Source: Anthonomus grandis grandis
Taxonomy: Eukaryota > Arthropoda > Insecta > Coleoptera > Curculionidae
Assembly: GCF_022605725.1 (NCBI RefSeq)
Contig: NC_065560.1
Coordinates: forward strand, 21,939,052 to 22,003,051
Direction: 5' to 3'
Length of the DNA stretch: 64,000 nucleotides
The notes below the pieces were generated by a model. That model was given only the letters and a program-made list of their open reading frames with translations. It was not told the origin of the DNA and searched no databases. Positions 20,095 to 31,104 of the stretch are shown here, piece by piece (the stretch's first letter is position 1; every line of letters starts with the position of its first letter). The position numbers and the translations under genes are program-made.

Positions 20095-22820
20095 TAGTAT
20101 ACATATAGAGTAATAACCCGGGGAGGGCCGGGGTACAATAGCCCTCCGGTATGTTCTGCCTGTCGTAAAAGGCGACTAAAAGAGCAACCTTTTTGGCGGT
20201 AGATGTTGTCCACTTGCATCGCCCGGTTCAATACCACCACATAGGACTTAGGCGGCGTGAAGTGGTTCCATGAAACTCACGTTTCGCCGCCATGTCGATG
20301 TGTCCGGTTTCCAAAGGGGAAATGGAGCATAAAAATAAATGCATGATGGCGCCCTCACGACCAAAACTTTCCGGAGCTGGTCGGGGGGGTCCATCAGGCG
20401 GATTTAAAAGCCTAAAAATCAATTTCTGCAACATCAGAGGCCTAAACACCAATATTAATGCAGTACATCAATACCTGCAATCAAATAAGCCTCACATTCT
20501 GGCATTGGCAGAAACAAAGGAGAAACCTTCAACAACAAATGTTTACCTCATTTATCCTGGATACGATCTACACACCCGATTTCGACTAAACTTTGGATTG
20601 GCAGTATTTGTCAAGAGCGATTTGAGTTGCCAGCGGGAGGAAACGCTTGAACCAGCGGACTTCGGCGTCATGTGGTTCAAAATAATAGCCAGTGGTGCCA
20701 CGAAATTTATCTTCTGTATCTACCGACCACCAAGCGACACCCAATATAGGCGGCTCTTTTTGAACCTGGTTGATTGCATTAACCCACTGCAAATTGACTA
20801 TCCAAGCGCAGAAATCATCGTCATGGGTGATTTTAACGTTCACAATATCAACTGGCTGCGCTTCTGCAACAAGAACGACGAGAAGCTGAGCTATTTGCCA
20901 CCATATGCGGGCTTACGCAGCTTGTGGAGGAACCTACCAGAATCCCCGATCGAGACGGCGAGTTCGCGAGTCTCCTAGATCTGGTCTTGGCTTCAGACCC
21001 TGACTCGTACACTGTATCAGTACAGGCCCCCCTAGGAACATCGGACCACAAATTGATAACAGTTTCTTGCCAGTTGGATGTTCAAACGCAGGATCCTCCG
21101 GTGCCGCGAAAGGTATGGCACTATAAATCAGCAGAGTGGAACCATCTTCGGGAATTTTATCGCTCATTCCCTTGGAAAGAAGTCTGCTTTAGAACCAATA
21201 ACATCTCAGATTGTGCAAACCAAGTTACAGAGACCATCTTGGCAGGAATGGAAGCTTATATCCCTTTTCCTACTAAATGCGGATCAAACAACAAGCAATG
21301 GTTCAACCTGAATTGCAAAAAGGCAGTAAACACTAAAAACGCAGCATATCGCAAATGGCGTCAACATCCTTCCACCGAAAATCGGAGGAACTTTTTAACC
21401 TTCAGAAATAGCTGCAAGCGAATTATTGATGAATGCAAAGAGAGTCACAACAACAGGTTCAAAAACAAACTGCTAAACTGCCCAAATAGAACAAGATCTT
21501 TCTGGTCGGTATCGAAAGCCCTTAGTCAAGGATTTGCTAAGTCGGCCTTGGCACCCCTAACAGCAGATGATGGTTCTATCGCGGTAACAGCAAGGGAAAA
21601 AGCCAACTTACTGGGTAAACTCTTCGCGTCCAATTCTACTCTGCACTCGCAAGGCAAAACACCGCCATATTTGCCAAGAGTGAATTCATCGATGGGAGAA
21701 ATTTCGTTTCCCCAACGAATTATAAATAAAATTCTTAAAAGCGTAGACACCAACAAAGCTTCTGGACCCGATGGAATTCCAGCCCTAATACTAAAACGTT
21801 GTGCAGACGAATTGACTCCTCCCTTATGTAGACTGTTCACGATATCGTATAAGCAGGGCCAATTTCCAACAAGCTGAAAAACTGCTCGAGTGCAAGCTGT
21901 ACCCAAAAAGGGTAAGAAGACGATGCCCTCCAACTACCGCCCGATTGCACTAGTTCCAGTAATATCGAAGATTATGGAGAAAGCAGTCAACCAACCACTG
22001 TTAAGATATCTGGAATCATCTGGACTAATCAGCGATCATCAATACGGCTTCTGAAAGCTTAGATCCACCGGCGATCTTCTGGCTTACGTCACACACTTGT
22101 GGACGGAGGCCATGGAGAAGCACGGCGAGTCCCGCTCAGTCGCTCTTGACATTTCAAAGGCATTTGACAGAGTGTGGCATGAAGGACTACTAACCAAGCT
22201 CTCCTCAATCGGCATACAAAACTCATTATGGAATTGGATTAAAAGTTTTCTTGAACAACGAACAATCCAAGTAGCCGTCGATGGACACCTCTCCGACAAA
22301 TTTAACATTAACGCTGAAGTCCCTCAAGGATGCATTCTATCCCCCACCCTTTTCTTGATATATATCAACGATTTGCTAGGAACCACTGTCAATCCAATCT
22401 ACAGCTTTGCGGACGATAGCACACTTATTTCCATATTTAAGTCCACCAAACCAACGACAGCCGCAATTTTTCAGAATCTTAGGCAGCAACAAGTATCTTC
22501 GACCAACAACGATATTAGAGCAATCTTGGAGTAAGGCGGTAACAATCTGGTCAATTTTAACGCCAAAAAAACGCAGGCTGCAGTATTTACGATGAAGACT
22601 AACGTTGATGGCCCGGAGCTGGTTATGGCAGGAAAAACATTGCCAATGAAATCATCTTTACATCTTCTAGGAGTCGAAGTCACCAACAGTGTGTCCTGGC
22701 ATGACCACGTTACCGAGATCGCCAGAGCAGCTTCCAAAAAACTCGGAGTGCTTTTCAAAACGAAAAAACTGTATACACCTGGCATGGTACACAGTGTATA
22801 CAGTGTATACAACAATTGCC
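20095..22820 (+). mobile_element. Non-LTR retrotransposon (LINE), EN plus RT
   Basis: Begins with a GC-rich 5' leader (CCGGGGAGGGCCGGGG, then TCGTAAAAGGCGACTAAAAG) and encodes an apurinic-type endonuclease and RT in one broken reading path. Its 3' end meets the gypsy-2 gag near 22820, without a recognisable poly(A). Its composition is more GC-rich than that of its surroundings, which marks it as a later arrival. Confidence 0.8.
20292..22790 (+). pseudogene. LINE endonuclease-reverse transcriptase
   Basis: Endonuclease: LKINFCNIRGLNTNINAV, LALAETKEK, FIFCIYRPPS and IIVMGDFNVHNINW; frameshift near 20900, then the terminal DLVLAS...LGTSDHKLITV (SDH motif). Linker and RT: NKASGPDGIPALILKRC, SVALDISKAFDRVWHEGLL, VPQGCILSPTLFLIYINDLL, and catalytic IYSFADDSTL. 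Breaks occur at about 20930, 21877-22060 and 22534. The last piece (LLGVEVTNSVSWHDHV) is the RT C-terminus. Clade not resolved beyond jockey/CR1-like. Confidence 0.83.
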
Positions 22821-22839
22821 GGCAGATGGCCTTTGAAAA

Positions 22840-23700
22840 TTATTTGGGTTACTATTTAAATTTGGTGCTGGGTTTCCAAAATTATTAGGTCTGGGGCTTG
22901 ACTGTACTCTACATTCAATTGAAGTATGGCCAATTCTTCCGCATTTAAAACATTTTATACTAGGATTTTGCGGGCGTCTTAAGGTAGTGTTTGGTCTGGA
23001 TAATGGTTGTGGTTGTATGGGTCTATTTTGTTTTTGGTTTTCAAAATAGGACAATTGCAATTCTCGCCTAATTCTAGCTTGAGCTTCAAGTAAATTGTTG
23101 GGATTACTTGCACGTACTATGTGACCAATACGTGGGTCTAAACCAGTTAATAGTGTGTTTAGAGCCATCGAGTCTATTAAATTCGTTTGTGCTATTTTTT
23201 GAGGTGCGGTTAAATTTTGTTTTTGCACGGCAGAGTGCATTTTAGAGTTAAGAGTTTGAAGCCTATTAAAGAATATTAACGGGGATTCATTTGGTAATTG
23301 TTTTAATCTCTGCAAATCTTGGAAGAAGAGAGGTCCCGACTATCACCAAAATGTAAACTTAATAATTGCTTAACTTCTAAATATGATAATAAATTTCTAG
23401 AATTGACAAGTTGTGCGGCTTTTCCTTTTAATTTATTTTTTATGTGAATGACTAAAAGATCGCGTTGTTCACCGACTGCCATGTTGTAAGCACAATCGCA
23501 CGCATGTAAAAATGAGCCTAAAAATATTGCATCACCATCAAATTCAGGAATTAGAGAAAAAATTTCAGATAGTTTATTTAGTTAATTATTTTTTTATTAG
23601 TTGTTTATTATAGTTAAGTTTCAAGGTGAATATCGTGAGCTGACGTATTCGCTTGTCGATTATGTTGTTCAGTTTGTTCAGTTTCGTTTGTGGTAGACAT
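22840..23700 (-). pseudogene. gypsy-2 Gag with zinc knuckle
   Basis: Starts near MSTTNETEQTEQHNRQANTS (23700). A frame at 23585-23320 reads SLIPEFDGDAIFLGSFLHAC and SLHFGDSRDLSS, then shifts to the frame 23315-22830: LKQLPNESPLIFFNRLQTLN, and the CCHC knuckle CFKCGRIGHTSIEC (encoded at about 22912-22957), which binds RNA. The last 20 residues of the raw frame come from the LINE. Confidence 0.8.
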
Positions 23701-24030
23701 TATAATATTTTAAATACTTTTTTCGGAATACGAAATTAGAAAATCGAACAGTATAAAAATAGTAAAATAAAATGTGTATAAAATATTAAAATACACAAAA
23801 ACAAAAATATAAACGAATGATTCAATGCTTTTACTTACAAAAGAATCTTCTTAACCATTGTCTTGTTCTCTGCTTGTTGGATACCAGGGGCTTCACCAAG
23901 TGTTCCTTCCGTACCCTTGTTGCTGAGTGAGGACGCTGGATTACCTTAGGGTGCTAGTGGTTCTTACTGTAGCTAATATCACTCGCGAATTTGGATCAAC
24001 CTGTTTTCGCGGCGTATAACTATCCATTCC

Positions 24031-24041
24031 GACTGCGCCAA
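24031..24041 (-). other. gypsy-2 primer-binding site
   Basis: On the minus strand TTGGCGCAGTCGGAA follows immediately after the LTR end TCTAACA. It is the same core as the gypsy-1 site, with GTCGG instead of GTTGG. Confidence 0.75.
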
Positions 24042-24371
24042 TGTTAGATTGTAGATTTCAAAAATAACTTTTTAAAAAACTTTTATTTCAAATTACAAAA
24101 ATAAAAACCGACATAGGTTTATGTTATACTAAATACTTAATTATAATGATCTTAGAGCTAACAAGCAATGGCTTTTTATATAAACAGAAAATGCTGACTA
24201 TCATGAGAACAATAAGATAAGGTTCTTTCCACAGTCTTTTTAAACAAACAACAGCTAAGCATAAAAGGTGCTACGTTTGCTTATTCCTGGAAACGCCTAC
24301 GGATCTGGTTAAGACGGTAAACATGTGGGTTGGCCTTGGTATCGGGTTTCATGGTATATTCTTATCTAACA
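24042..24371 (-). repeat. gypsy-2 LTR, 330 bp
   Basis: Bounded by short inverted ends TGTTAGA (24042) and TCTAACA (24371), with the TG...CA rule of LTRs. The inner edge abuts the primer-binding site. Only one LTR is present, so age cannot be estimated from LTR divergence. Confidence 0.8.
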
Positions 24372-25077
24372 TATATTATGCCATTATTAACTTCAGTGAT
24401 ATCTTGTGAACAATTACCTACAACCAGGGACGGACATCCAGACGGGGATCCACCCCCCCCCCAATAATTTGAGCTGTTGCCATGTTGGAAAAAATTACAT
24501 TTAGAACATTTTTGGTTTTGCCAACTTCTAAAAAATCGAATTCCTCGGATCTTGTTTATTTGTTTAAATAGCGCAACCAGAAAATGTAATTCAATTTAAA
24601 AAAGAACTATTAGGCAATAATAAGTGTTGTTTCAGTGTATTATTAATTTTATCTACTGTAGGTAACTTATTTCTAAAAAAAGGGTGTAATGTTCTTCTAA
24701 TTACGGCTTTATCAAAGTCGGCAACAAATACTTTTTTCCGTTTCGGATATAGTTTAATAGTTTAAGAATTTTTTTTTTTCATTTAAAGTATAATTACCGT
24801 TTTACCGTTTTTTTAGGTTGAGTATAAATAATATCTACTACCAGGTCTGCAGGCTGTCTCCGTGTCAGAACTGTAAAATATTTTAAAACTTTAAAAAGAA
24901 ATAAAAATCACAAATCATATAAAAAAAATACAGAAAAGCTATCCTCTAAAGGCCCCGATATAAAATTCGGCAAACTATTGTCAATATTATCGACCATTTA
25001 ATTAAAATTATAAGACCGGCTCTGTGCGAGACCTACGTATCAATTTCAACCCAGATGACATCAGATGATAGCAGCGT

Positions 25078-25131
25078 GCCACATAACACCTAAGAACCTA
25101 ACACCTAACACCTTCTTAGGTGTTATGTGGC
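25078..25131. repeat. Inverted repeat upstream of hAT-2 transposase
   Basis: GCCACATAACACCTAAGAA is repeated inverted 16 bases later, a 19-bp perfect stem; the flanks also repeat CAGCGTG in direct orientation, and CCTAACA(C) units fill the loop. It lies about 300 bp before the transposase start and could be part of its promoter or a miniature insertion. Confidence 0.7.
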
Positions 25132-25430
25132 AGCGTGCAGCGCGGTCCGCGCTTTTGTCTATCGATTTTCTCTCGAAAAAACGTCTTTGACCAATAATAT
25201 GTACCGGGTTTCCCCGGTCGACTCCGTTTAGGATAGGCTGTTAGGCACGTGGTAAACGTGGTGTATCGCGCGGTAATCTGTAGTCACTGGTCTGATCATT
25301 GTTTGAGTTTTGAGTTCACTTCGCGCTTTGCCCTTATTCTGGAGTTATTCTGTTTGTTGTCAGTGTTGTCATATTGGTCTGATTCGTCTGATATTTAAAT
25401 AATAAACAATACTATTACACTAGTGGTAAT

Positions 25431-25851
25431 ATGAAGCCGTGCCAGTCCCGCCGATATAAAGTCAAATGTGATTTGTGCGGAGATGTGTTTAACAACGACT
25501 ATAAAACCATACATGAAAATAAACATCACCCGGGCAAAATAGTGAGAGTTCGCATTGTTGGAACTCCAGAAAATCCTTTTGAGGCGGCAAAGAGGAAAAA
25601 TATATACAAAGATTCACGTTTAGAAGCTATGAAATTTCATGGTTGGTGGTTGATTTTATAGAAATATAAAATTACTATTGTGTTGGTTATTTTAGAAAAT
25701 GACTCAAGAGACGTAGCCCTAGAAATTAATGAACCATCAACCTCTTCTAAATGTATTTCTCCTGTTCAGCCTGTTCTCATGGAAGTCGTTGAAAGTACGT
25801 ATTTGTTAAGAAGTTTTAAGCTACCTATGATTTTAATTCTATATAGTTTAA

Positions 25852-25889
<38 letters not shown>

Positions 25890-28675
25890 TATAAGATAGT
25901 AGATTTAAAAAGAAAAAATAATTCAATTATTTAAATAACCATAAGAAAACTAAAATTTATCTTCCTGATTTTAAGTCAGTGGTATTTTATTAAATCATAT
26001 TTTAATTTTTAACTAAGATTCGACAAATTCCGGTAATGATGAATGTAATAACCCTGCAAAGAAAATTAAAACTGTCGGCGCCTTGGTTGTCTCACTTCCT
26101 GAGAGAAATTCGGAAGGATCTGATGAAGGTACGGTAGTGAATATTTCTCAACTGTTATTATTTTTGATTTGGTATAATTTCATTTTAGCCATATCCCAAA
26201 ATAAAAACATCGAATCTGACTCAATTGGTAAAAACTCTGTCTCAGATGTCAGGGAAGATGATGATGTATCTGACTATAATTTAGTATTAAATAATGGCGG
26301 CTACAACAATGTATGGACGGAATGTTTGGGAAAGTTACAGTTCTTATTGGATTTGTTTCCTCTACTAAAAGAAGTCTCAAAAGGTGTTGAAAATACTGAT
26401 GTTGTAGATCAATATTTAGTTGCATTAAATATCAAAGAAAAAGTGACGATGTTACAAGATGCGTGTGAGGATGTTATAGAATCATGTAATAATTCCATTT
26501 TAATAACCGAAGCAAATCGAAAAAACACAAAAATTGATGAAAAAAATGAGGAAAATAATATAGTTCCGCATGATCCTGGTTTAAGAGAATGGAATATAAC
26601 TGATTCGCAAAGATCTTACTTAATAGAATTAGGTCCTCATCAACTAGTCTTATCAAAATTCCCAAGTGATGGAAAGAATAGGTTTAATTCACAGTGGTAC
26701 AAACAATTTCCATTTTTAGAATACAGCACCGTGAAAGATGCGGCTTATTGTTTTGTATGTTATCTTTTTGCAGCGGGGATAGGAAGGGAGAAATCGGATT
26801 TGGCCTGGATCAGTACGGGTGTCCAAAATTGGGGAAAGATAAAAAGTGCAGGTTCTATAAAAGAGGGTAAACTGCCTCAACATTTCAACTCCACTTCTCA
26901 TAAAAGTGCTTTATATAATTATGGTAATTTTTTGGTAAAGTCTAAACATATAAATGTACTCATGGATAAAAATAAAAGAAACCTCCTAACAGAAGAAAAC
27001 CGCATACTTTCACATAATACGATTATAGTAAAAATCTTATTTGATGTAGCGAGAACCCTTGCAAGGCAACGTGTTGCATTTCGAGGAAATGAATCAGAAG
27101 ATGATACCTTCTATCAGGTTGTATGCCTTATTGCTCGTCATAACAGTATTATGCAGAAATGGTTAGAAAACCAACATTTCCGTTCCTATCATACTACGTA
27201 TACAAGTTACGGATCTCAAAATGAATTTATTCAACTGTTAGGTGATGAGGTGAGAGCAGAAATTGTCAAGGAGATCAACAAATCTAATTTTTTCACCATA
27301 ATGGCAGATCATACCCGCGACTGTTCAAATAAAGACATTCTTTTTGTAGCCGTACGAACGGTTGGTATCAACGGAATTCCAAAGGAAAGACTTCTTTCGA
27401 TAAGCGAGGTAGATGACAAGACTGGAATTGGCATAGCCAATGAAATTTTAAATATTTTACAGAATTTAAAAATAGACACTTCGAAATTAGCATTCCAGTC
27501 CTATGACTTTGCATCAGCGATGTCGGGTAAATTTAATGGATGCCAGCAGAAAATGTCTGAACTAGTAGGTCATAATATACCATACATACCCTGCCAAGCA
27601 CATAGAGTAAACACTGCTGTTGAACACTCTTGCAAGGCAAGTCCACTAGTGTCAGATATGTTTAACATATTGGAAGAAATCTATGTGTTTTTTACATTTA
27701 GTGCAAAAAGATGCCAGATATTAAAATCACAACTGGAGCAAGTGGATAACGCCCTTTTTTTGAAAAATCTTTCAAGAACTCGGTGGACAGCTAGAGCAAA
27801 AAGCTTACAAGCAATAAATAGATTATACGAAATTATTTTAGAGACTCTGGAAGACATATCTACAAACGTCAAAGTTGATAATAAAGGCAAAGCACATGGT
27901 CTCTATAAACGTATGCTATCTTTTGATTTTATCTCGTGTTTAATATTTTTAAAAACAATATTTTACAAACTGAAAATAGTTACAGAATTGCTTGAATCGG
28001 AAAGGCTTAACGTTGTAGATGCTGTAGAAGAAATTAAAAGCACTGCCAATATTCTCCAAAGAATCCGGAACAATGATAAAGAATTACGTGACCTGATTGA
28101 CGCAGCGAAACAATTCGCATGTAAAGCGAACATTTCGCCCGAAGATGATTTCAAAAAACATCATAGGCGGCGAATTATACCAAAAAAATCGATGAAAACA
28201 ATCAAAACACAAAGTCTTTTGATATGAACGGATATTTTAAAAAAGAATTTATTTGTGTTTTGGATGTTTTAATCACATTTTTACAAACAAATTTAAATGA
28301 TGTCATAGAAAACCTTCGTCCAATAATAAAACTATTTTCTTTGCCATTGTCTAATGAAAATCTTTATAGGGAACACATAAATCTAGTTCTATATATGTAT
28401 ATCCTTGCAACAAGCCAGATCCTTATGCACTGCAGGGTAAGCTCGAAATTTTTTTTGAGTTTGAAAAAAATATAAGCTCTATGCATGACATTATGGAAGT
28501 GGCAGTACAACGGAAGGACTCATTAATGTCAACCTTCCAGTTATGTCAATTTATTTATACTGCTGGATTTTCAGTTGCAAAAAATGAACGTTCCAATAGT
28601 TCATTAAAATTTGTAATAAATGCTCTATGGACTCAAATGGGAAACGAACGGCTTAACTCCTTTGATGGCCCTTAA
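25431..28675 (+). pseudogene. hAT-2 transposase (ZMYM1/DUF4371 type), four exons
   Basis: Predicted exons, all phase-compatible: 25431-25641, 25696-25794, 26018-26128 and 26189-28227. Exon 1 has a C-x2-C...H finger (VKCDLCGDVFNNDYKTIHEN). The 700-codon main exon has a TTF-type finger region (QWYKQFPFLEYSTVKDAAYC, FNSTSHKSALYNYG) and DUF4371-like core (FTIMADHTRDCSNKDILFVA, FQSYDFASAMSGKFNGCQQK, PCQAHRVNTAVEHSC, TRWTARAKSL). A frameshift at 28227 is followed by the decayed dimerisation region (NALWTQMGNERLNSF). The usual ADET motif reads ADHT, so activity is doubtful even with the frame repaired. Confidence 0.82.
25852..25887. repeat. (AAT)n microsatellite
   Basis: Twelve consecutive AAT units inside predicted intron 2 of the hAT-2 transposase gene. 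Confidence 0.95.
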
Positions 28676-28854
28676 ATGCGAAAAAGATATTACAGACAAT
28701 ATCAATATATCTAAAATTATGTCAGCATGGTGTAAGCTCAAAAACCGTAGAAGATGAGTTACGCAAACTAATGTTTAAAGTATTATAATTTTAATTTCTA
28801 TTTGTATTTTGCATAATAACTAGGCAAGACGTTTATTTTAGTATAAAGGATTAG

Positions 28855-30290
28855 TCAAAGTCAAAGTCAAAAATAGCTTTATTGTTACATAACATCATCT
28901 GTTGTTAACAAAGCATTATATAAAACCTTAAAGATAGTTGACAACTTAATCTTTTACAAAAATTTTAACAATTCTTACATACATATAATATAATAGAACA
29001 CACCCAAAGAAAAGGTAGTAAGCATTATAACACATTACGCTGCGCAAAATTCTTCACTGTCAAAAGATTGTATTTAAAAACTCGTCTACAGAATAAAATG
29101 CTTTAGCAAGCAAGAGTTTCTTTATATTTTTCCTAAAACGTTTTTCACAATTTATTAGCCTTATATAAAGGGATAGGTGGTTAAAAAGCCTTCTGCCCCC
29201 ATATACAAAAGAGGACTTAATCTGCTCACTTTTTGGGATAGGTAGAGGTAAAGAGAAGGTTGTTCGGAGATTGTAACCCGAGGAGGGGGGGCCAAGTTGA
29301 TAGCGAAATTTTTTGTGGATAAGACAAACAGTCTCTAAAATAAAAAGGCATGGCAATGTCAGGACAGAGTGTTTTAAAAACAATGGCCTACAGGGGCTAC
29401 GAAAGGGAGCTGCACACATATAGCGTATGGCTCTTTTTTGCAAAATAAATAGAGAGCTGAACAAATACTGAGAGCACACACCCCAAAACACAATACCGTA
29501 TCTCAGATAAGACTCTATAAGAGCATGGTAGGCAATTTTGGCCACATCACGTCCCAGAGAATGTGTTATTACTCTAATAGCATAACAGTTGGATGATAAC
29601 TTCCCTAATAAAGAGGAGATATGATTTTCAAATTTTAATTGCTTATCAATCGTCAGGCCCAAAAATTTGCATGTTTCAGAAGGACTTATTGTTTCATTTT
29701 GCAAAGTGACAGTTCCAAGGTTACATTTAAAAGTTAAAATATTAGTTTTAGAAATATTAAAAGTTAATCTATTAGATTCACACCATGACTTTACAAGAAT
29801 TAAATCTTCATCAACAATATTCCTTAATCTCTTGGTGTCAGTGTCATGCCAAAGTAATGTTGTATCATCCGCAAAGATAGTAAATTTGCCCCTAATTGGA
29901 ATTTGAGAGATATCATTGACATATAGCAGGAACAATATTGGTCCAAGAACAGAACCCTGGGGTACACCAGCGTCCATATTCAGACGGGATGACATATCAT
30001 TGTCAAAGAATACCCTTTGTGTTCTTCCAGATAGGTAAGAATGAAACCAGTCGAGAGCAACTCCTCTGAATCCATAGGTTTCTAGCTTCTGTAGCAGTAT
30101 TCTGTGACTTACACAGTCAAACGCCTTAGATAAGTCACAGAACACCGCCGCCGCACTCTCCCCAGCGTTCAACCCCATGTACAGACTCTCTAAAAAATTG
30201 AAAATAGCATCAGATGTACCCAGTTTCGTCCGGAATCCAAATTGATTTACATTATTCTGATTACATAATTCTATTTTCAACATTTTTGTT
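28855..30290 (-). mobile_element. 5'-truncated LINE inside hAT-2
   Basis: Minus-strand LINE beginning within RT (near 30290) and ending at about 28855 with a short GACTTT repeat (GTCAAAGTCAAAGTCAAAAA on the plus strand). No target duplication was recognised. It is younger than hAT-2, which it splits. Confidence 0.85.
29060..30283 (-). pseudogene. LINE RT and C-terminal domain, open 407 codons
   Basis: An unbroken frame: NQFGFRTKLGTSDAIFNFLE, AAAVFCDLSKAFDCVSHRIL, GVPQGSVLGPILFLLYVNDI, catalytic FTIFADDTTLL, then the thumb and the typical C-terminal block (YFLGLTIDK-like FLGLTIDKQLKFENHI, AYHALIESYLRYGIVFWG, LQKRAIRYMC). It belongs to the jockey/CR1-like group. The absence of stops suggests a recent insertion, although the 5' half (endonuclease) is missing. 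Confidence 0.9.
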
Positions 30291-30412
30291 ATTAATCCTA
30301 TATTTTAAAACGTAATGTTTATTAAATGACTTAAGACAATTTTTTTTTTGTTGGCAAAATTTTATTATAACCCTTCCCAATAATTTCGCTCCGGTTCGTC
30401 CCTGCCTACAAC

Positions 30413-31053
30413 TCCTGATTTTATATCCTGTTTATGGGTGGGGCAGCTTCTGGAAATCATTAGGTTTTATCAACACTTTATTTTATTTCATTTTAATTTT
30501 GTTTGTGTGTATATTTCATATATTTCTTGTTGTTTGTTCTCATCTACTTTTTTTTTTTGTTACAACACAACAACAAATGTTTAGAACAATAAAGCATATT
30601 TCGAATTTGAATTTAAATCCTTCAATTTTGCGCACGCGACACCTCATTTGGGAAGCGCGGAGATCAGTCTCTTTATATCCAGTCTCCTTGGTACAAACTA
30701 ACTCCTTTGGGAGTTAGGATCTTATTGACATTTTTACCATTTGACCATTTAATAAAGTCTCACAGAAAAACTTTAGTTTGTAGAAGTTTTCCTTTGCGTA
30801 AATCAATTTAGTTATTCAGATTAGATAGCAGCGAGCGCGGACTATAAATAAGTTGTTGGCAAGCGACATATGCTGCGTTCTCGACTCCCTACGTGCAAAA
30901 CTTCAAATACATTCAACTGTCGTATTTTTTTTTACAAATACCAGTTGCAAGAGACTTACTTATATATCGCGAATACCCGAGACTACATTTGAGCTTTTAC
31001 CTTCGAATAAAAATCACTAAAAGCGTCTTTCTTCCATTAAAGAATATAGAAAA
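30413..31053 (+). promoter_or_regulatory. Dbp80 promoter and 5' UTR region
   Basis: About 640 bp between the hAT-2 target duplication and the Dbp80 ATG. A GC-richer patch at 30830-30900 (GCAGCGAGCGCGGACTATAA) is a candidate core promoter. Position is the only strong evidence; the transcription start is unknown. Confidence 0.4.
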
Positions 31054-31104
31054 ATGTCCCAAAAAGTTGACTGGGCAAATTATGTAGCCCATACAGAAAC
31101 AAAG
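31054..31104 (+). CDS. Dbp80: Dbp80 exon 1
   Basis: 51 bp, MSQKVDWANYVAHTETK, ending before GTAGGC. The ATG context is GAAAAATG. It is short but in frame with exon 2 across a 60-bp intron. Confidence 0.85.

Larger units (their letters stand above)
22825..24371 (-). mobile_element. Ty3/gypsy element (gypsy-2), 5' end only
   Basis: Reading leftward: a complete 330-bp LTR, primer-binding site, leader and gag, then truncation at the LINE boundary. Pol and the second LTR are missing. It differs in gag sequence from gypsy-1 (it has a zinc knuckle) but uses the same tRNA-site core. Confidence 0.82.
24425..30404 (+). mobile_element. hAT transposon (hAT-2), 6 kb with LINE inside
   Basis: Ends CAGGGACGGACATCC (left) and CAGGGACGAACCGGA (right, inverted) are flanked by a perfect 8-bp duplication CCTACAAC at 24417-24424 and 30405-30412. 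The plus strand encodes a zinc-finger/DUF4371-type hAT transposase with introns. A minus-strand LINE (28855-30290) lies between the transposase and the right end. The insertion sits 650 bp upstream of the Dbp80 start codon. Confidence 0.92.

Noticed and set aside
25858..25887. Regular spacing considered as a possible CRISPR-like array
   Set aside because: Simple AAT microsatellite; no spacers, and the genome is eukaryotic.
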